The position numbers were made by a program, and so were the translations under genes. A DNA stretch of 6,909 nucleotides from Caulobacter sp. (GTDB lineage Bacteria; Pseudomonadota; Alphaproteobacteria; Caulobacterales; Caulobacteraceae): the NCBI GenBank assembly GCA_014378155.1, contig JACMOF010000128.1, positions 1-6,909 of the forward strand. Reading direction: 5' to 3'. The notes beneath the pieces were generated by a model. It saw only the letters and a list, made by a program, of their open reading frames with translations. It ran no database searches and had not been told where the DNA came from. Positions 6,515-6,909 of this stretch are shown here, piece after piece; the stretch's first letter is position 1, and each line of letters starts with the position of its first letter.

Positions 6515-6520
6515 CCTCCT
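6515..6520 (-). promoter_or_regulatory. Ribosome binding site of the 75-residue gene
   Basis: On the minus strand AGGAGG is followed by AAAAC and then the ATG at 6509. This full anti-SD match fixes the start downstream of the ATG at 6533 and is the best evidence that the short frame is translated. Confidence 0.75.
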
Positions 6521-6526
6521 GTGGCT

Positions 6527-6655
6527 CACCCACTTGCCCCCACCTGGCGACTGCGTCGCCTGTCCGCCCCCATAGGGGGCGGGGCTCAGATCGCGCGAGG
6601 CTCCGCCCCCATGGGGCGGACAGACCGCGCAGCGGTCAGGTGGGGCAAGTGGGTG
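6527..6655. repeat. Inverted pair of REP-like units (BIME-like)
   Basis: CACCCACTTGCCCC (6527-6540) is matched exactly in reverse by 6642-6655. Each arm continues with ACCT, a 15-base hairpin, then TGTCCGCCCC (left 6542-6570, right 6613-6641 reversed) and a further GC hairpin (CCGCCCCC / GGGGGCGG, 6564-6582; CCGCCCC / GGGGCGG, 6603-6619). The inner hairpins are GGCGAC-TGC-GTCGCC (6546-6560) and, on the minus strand, GACCGC-TGC-GCGGTC (6623-6637). Three of their six stem pairs differ, and every change is compensated, while the TGC loop and outer flanks are constant. This resembles paired REP units (BIMEs) mobilised by RAYT transposases, though no transposase is in the window. Confidence 0.8.
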
Positions 6656-6706
6656 TGATCCCACGCCAATTGGCTGTGAGTTGGTTTGGGGAGGGTTGCG
6701 AAGCGC

Positions 6707-6728
6707 CCGGGCTCCGCCCGGAGGTTTT
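6707..6728 (+). terminator. Terminator-like hairpin with short T run
   Basis: CCGGGC (6707-6712), loop TCC, GCCCGG (6716-6721), then AGG and TTTT (6725-6728). On the plus strand this looks like a weak rho-independent terminator, but no plus-strand gene lies directly before it. The right arm includes part of the GGAGG (6720-6724) that could serve the short frame at 6734, so the hairpin may instead hide a ribosome site. Confidence 0.35.
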
Positions 6729-6733
6729 GCAGT

Positions 6734-6811
6734 GTGATTACCGTTTCGACGAAGACGAGCGCTTCGCGTGGAACCGTTATTCGGGAGCGGTCGGGCAGGC
6801 AGGGGTCTTAG
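6734..6811 (+). CDS. Possible 25-residue leader peptide
   Basis: A GTG at 6734 opens a 25-codon frame (peptide begins MITVSTKTSAS, ends SGRQGS) that stops at TAG 6809-6811. GGAGG (6720-6724) lies nine bases upstream. The stop falls in the loop of the strong hairpin at 6786-6827. Short frame, ribosome site, and stop inside a stem-loop are what an attenuation leader would show. The four Thr, two Ile and two Val codons are not in a tandem run, so no controlling amino acid is evident. The frame is short enough to be chance, and the gene it might control lies outside the window. Confidence 0.2.
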   Translation: MITVSTKTSASRGTVIRERSGRQGS

Positions 6812-6827
6812 CCCTTCTCCCGACGCT
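6786..6827 (+). other. Strong stem-loop with an alternative partner downstream
   Basis: GTCGGG (6790-6795) pairs with CCCGAC (6819-6824), extended by AGC/GCT past one bulge, and an inner stem AGGG (6801-6804) with CCCT (6812-6815) closes a 7-base loop. A second CCCGAC at 6839-6844 could compete for the same GTCGGG, so two folds are possible. At the edge there is another perfect stem, GCATGCG (6881-6887) with CGCATGC (6895-6901). It could be a leader switch or a structured non-coding stretch. Confidence 0.35.
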
Positions 6828-6909
6828 TTCGCTCGCGCCCCCGACGGGCGGGCCAGGGCGGCGAGCCCCGGTCCCGGACCGCATGCGTAACCCCCGCATG
6901 CCTGCTGGC

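Larger units (their letters stand above)
6656..6909. other. Window-edge stretch with no confident gene
   Basis: Apart from the hairpins and the possible leader above, nothing here is certain. GCCAATTGGC (6665-6674) is a perfect 10-bp palindrome. On the plus strand one frame stays open from 6655 to the window end, with in-frame ATGs only at 6883 and 6898 and no clear ribosome site, so a gene start at the edge is possible. On the minus strand a frame enters at 6909 and stops at 6808-6810, with a basic tail ending RERKRREKG; it could be the last 33 residues of a gene. I cannot choose between these. Confidence 0.3.

Noticed and set aside
5628..6575. A 315-codon plus-strand frame overlapping the acetyltransferase gene
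   Set aside because: It is out of frame with a well-supported GNAT gene that has AGGAGG before its ATG, it continues through two repeats, and its translation is Gly/Arg-rich without motifs.
6527..6655. A CRISPR array or insertion sequence ends
   Set aside because: There are two inverted arms instead of spaced direct repeats, no transposase frame between them, and only about 15 bases at the centre.
6734..6909. A tmRNA, tRNA or 6S RNA gene at the right edge
   Set aside because: TTTCGACGAAG slightly recalls a tmRNA start, but no tag codons, T-loop (GGTTCRANYCC) or CCA-type acceptor could be found on either strand.

Overview
The window is high-GC DNA from an alphaproteobacterium, most likely Caulobacterales (Caulobacter or Phenylobacterium). 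The evidence is a RecA of alphaproteobacterial type, a GTTC-N7-GTTC LexA box upstream of it, Caulobacter-style sigma-73 promoter matches (TTGACGS / GCTANAWC), and short palindromic repeats between genes. The genus is inferred from these features and not from any search.

Layout, left to right. Positions 1-269 carry no gene: there are two C-rich hairpin repeats and then a perfect stem-loop terminator for recA. recA (270-1340, minus) diverges from a gene for a PAS / degenerate GGDEF / EAL cyclic-di-GMP phosphodiesterase (1620-3254, plus). The space between them holds the LexA box and the recA promoter. The EAL gene converges on a gene for a large Tat-exported DUF885 zinc-peptidase-like protein (3258-5105, minus), and their stop codons are only 3 bases apart. 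Upstream of the DUF885 gene on the same strand is a small NTF2/SnoaL-like gene (5235-5612, minus), which diverges from a RimJ/RimL-like GNAT acetyltransferase gene (5701-6222, plus). The acetyltransferase gene converges on a small unknown gene (6282-6509, minus). A palindromic repeat between these two supplies both of their stop codons.

The last 400 bases have no confident gene. They contain a 129-bp inverted pair of REP-like units whose inner hairpins differ by compensated base-pair changes, a second hairpin with a short T run, and a possible leader peptide next to alternative stem-loops at the window edge.

The genes do not form one pathway. recA is an SOS housekeeping gene, and the others look like ordinary chromosomal neighbours. 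I see no phage, defence, CRISPR or biosynthetic system. The most notable material is non-coding: the covarying repeat pair, the repeat that ends two genes, and the LexA box shared by recA and a cyclic-di-GMP enzyme gene.
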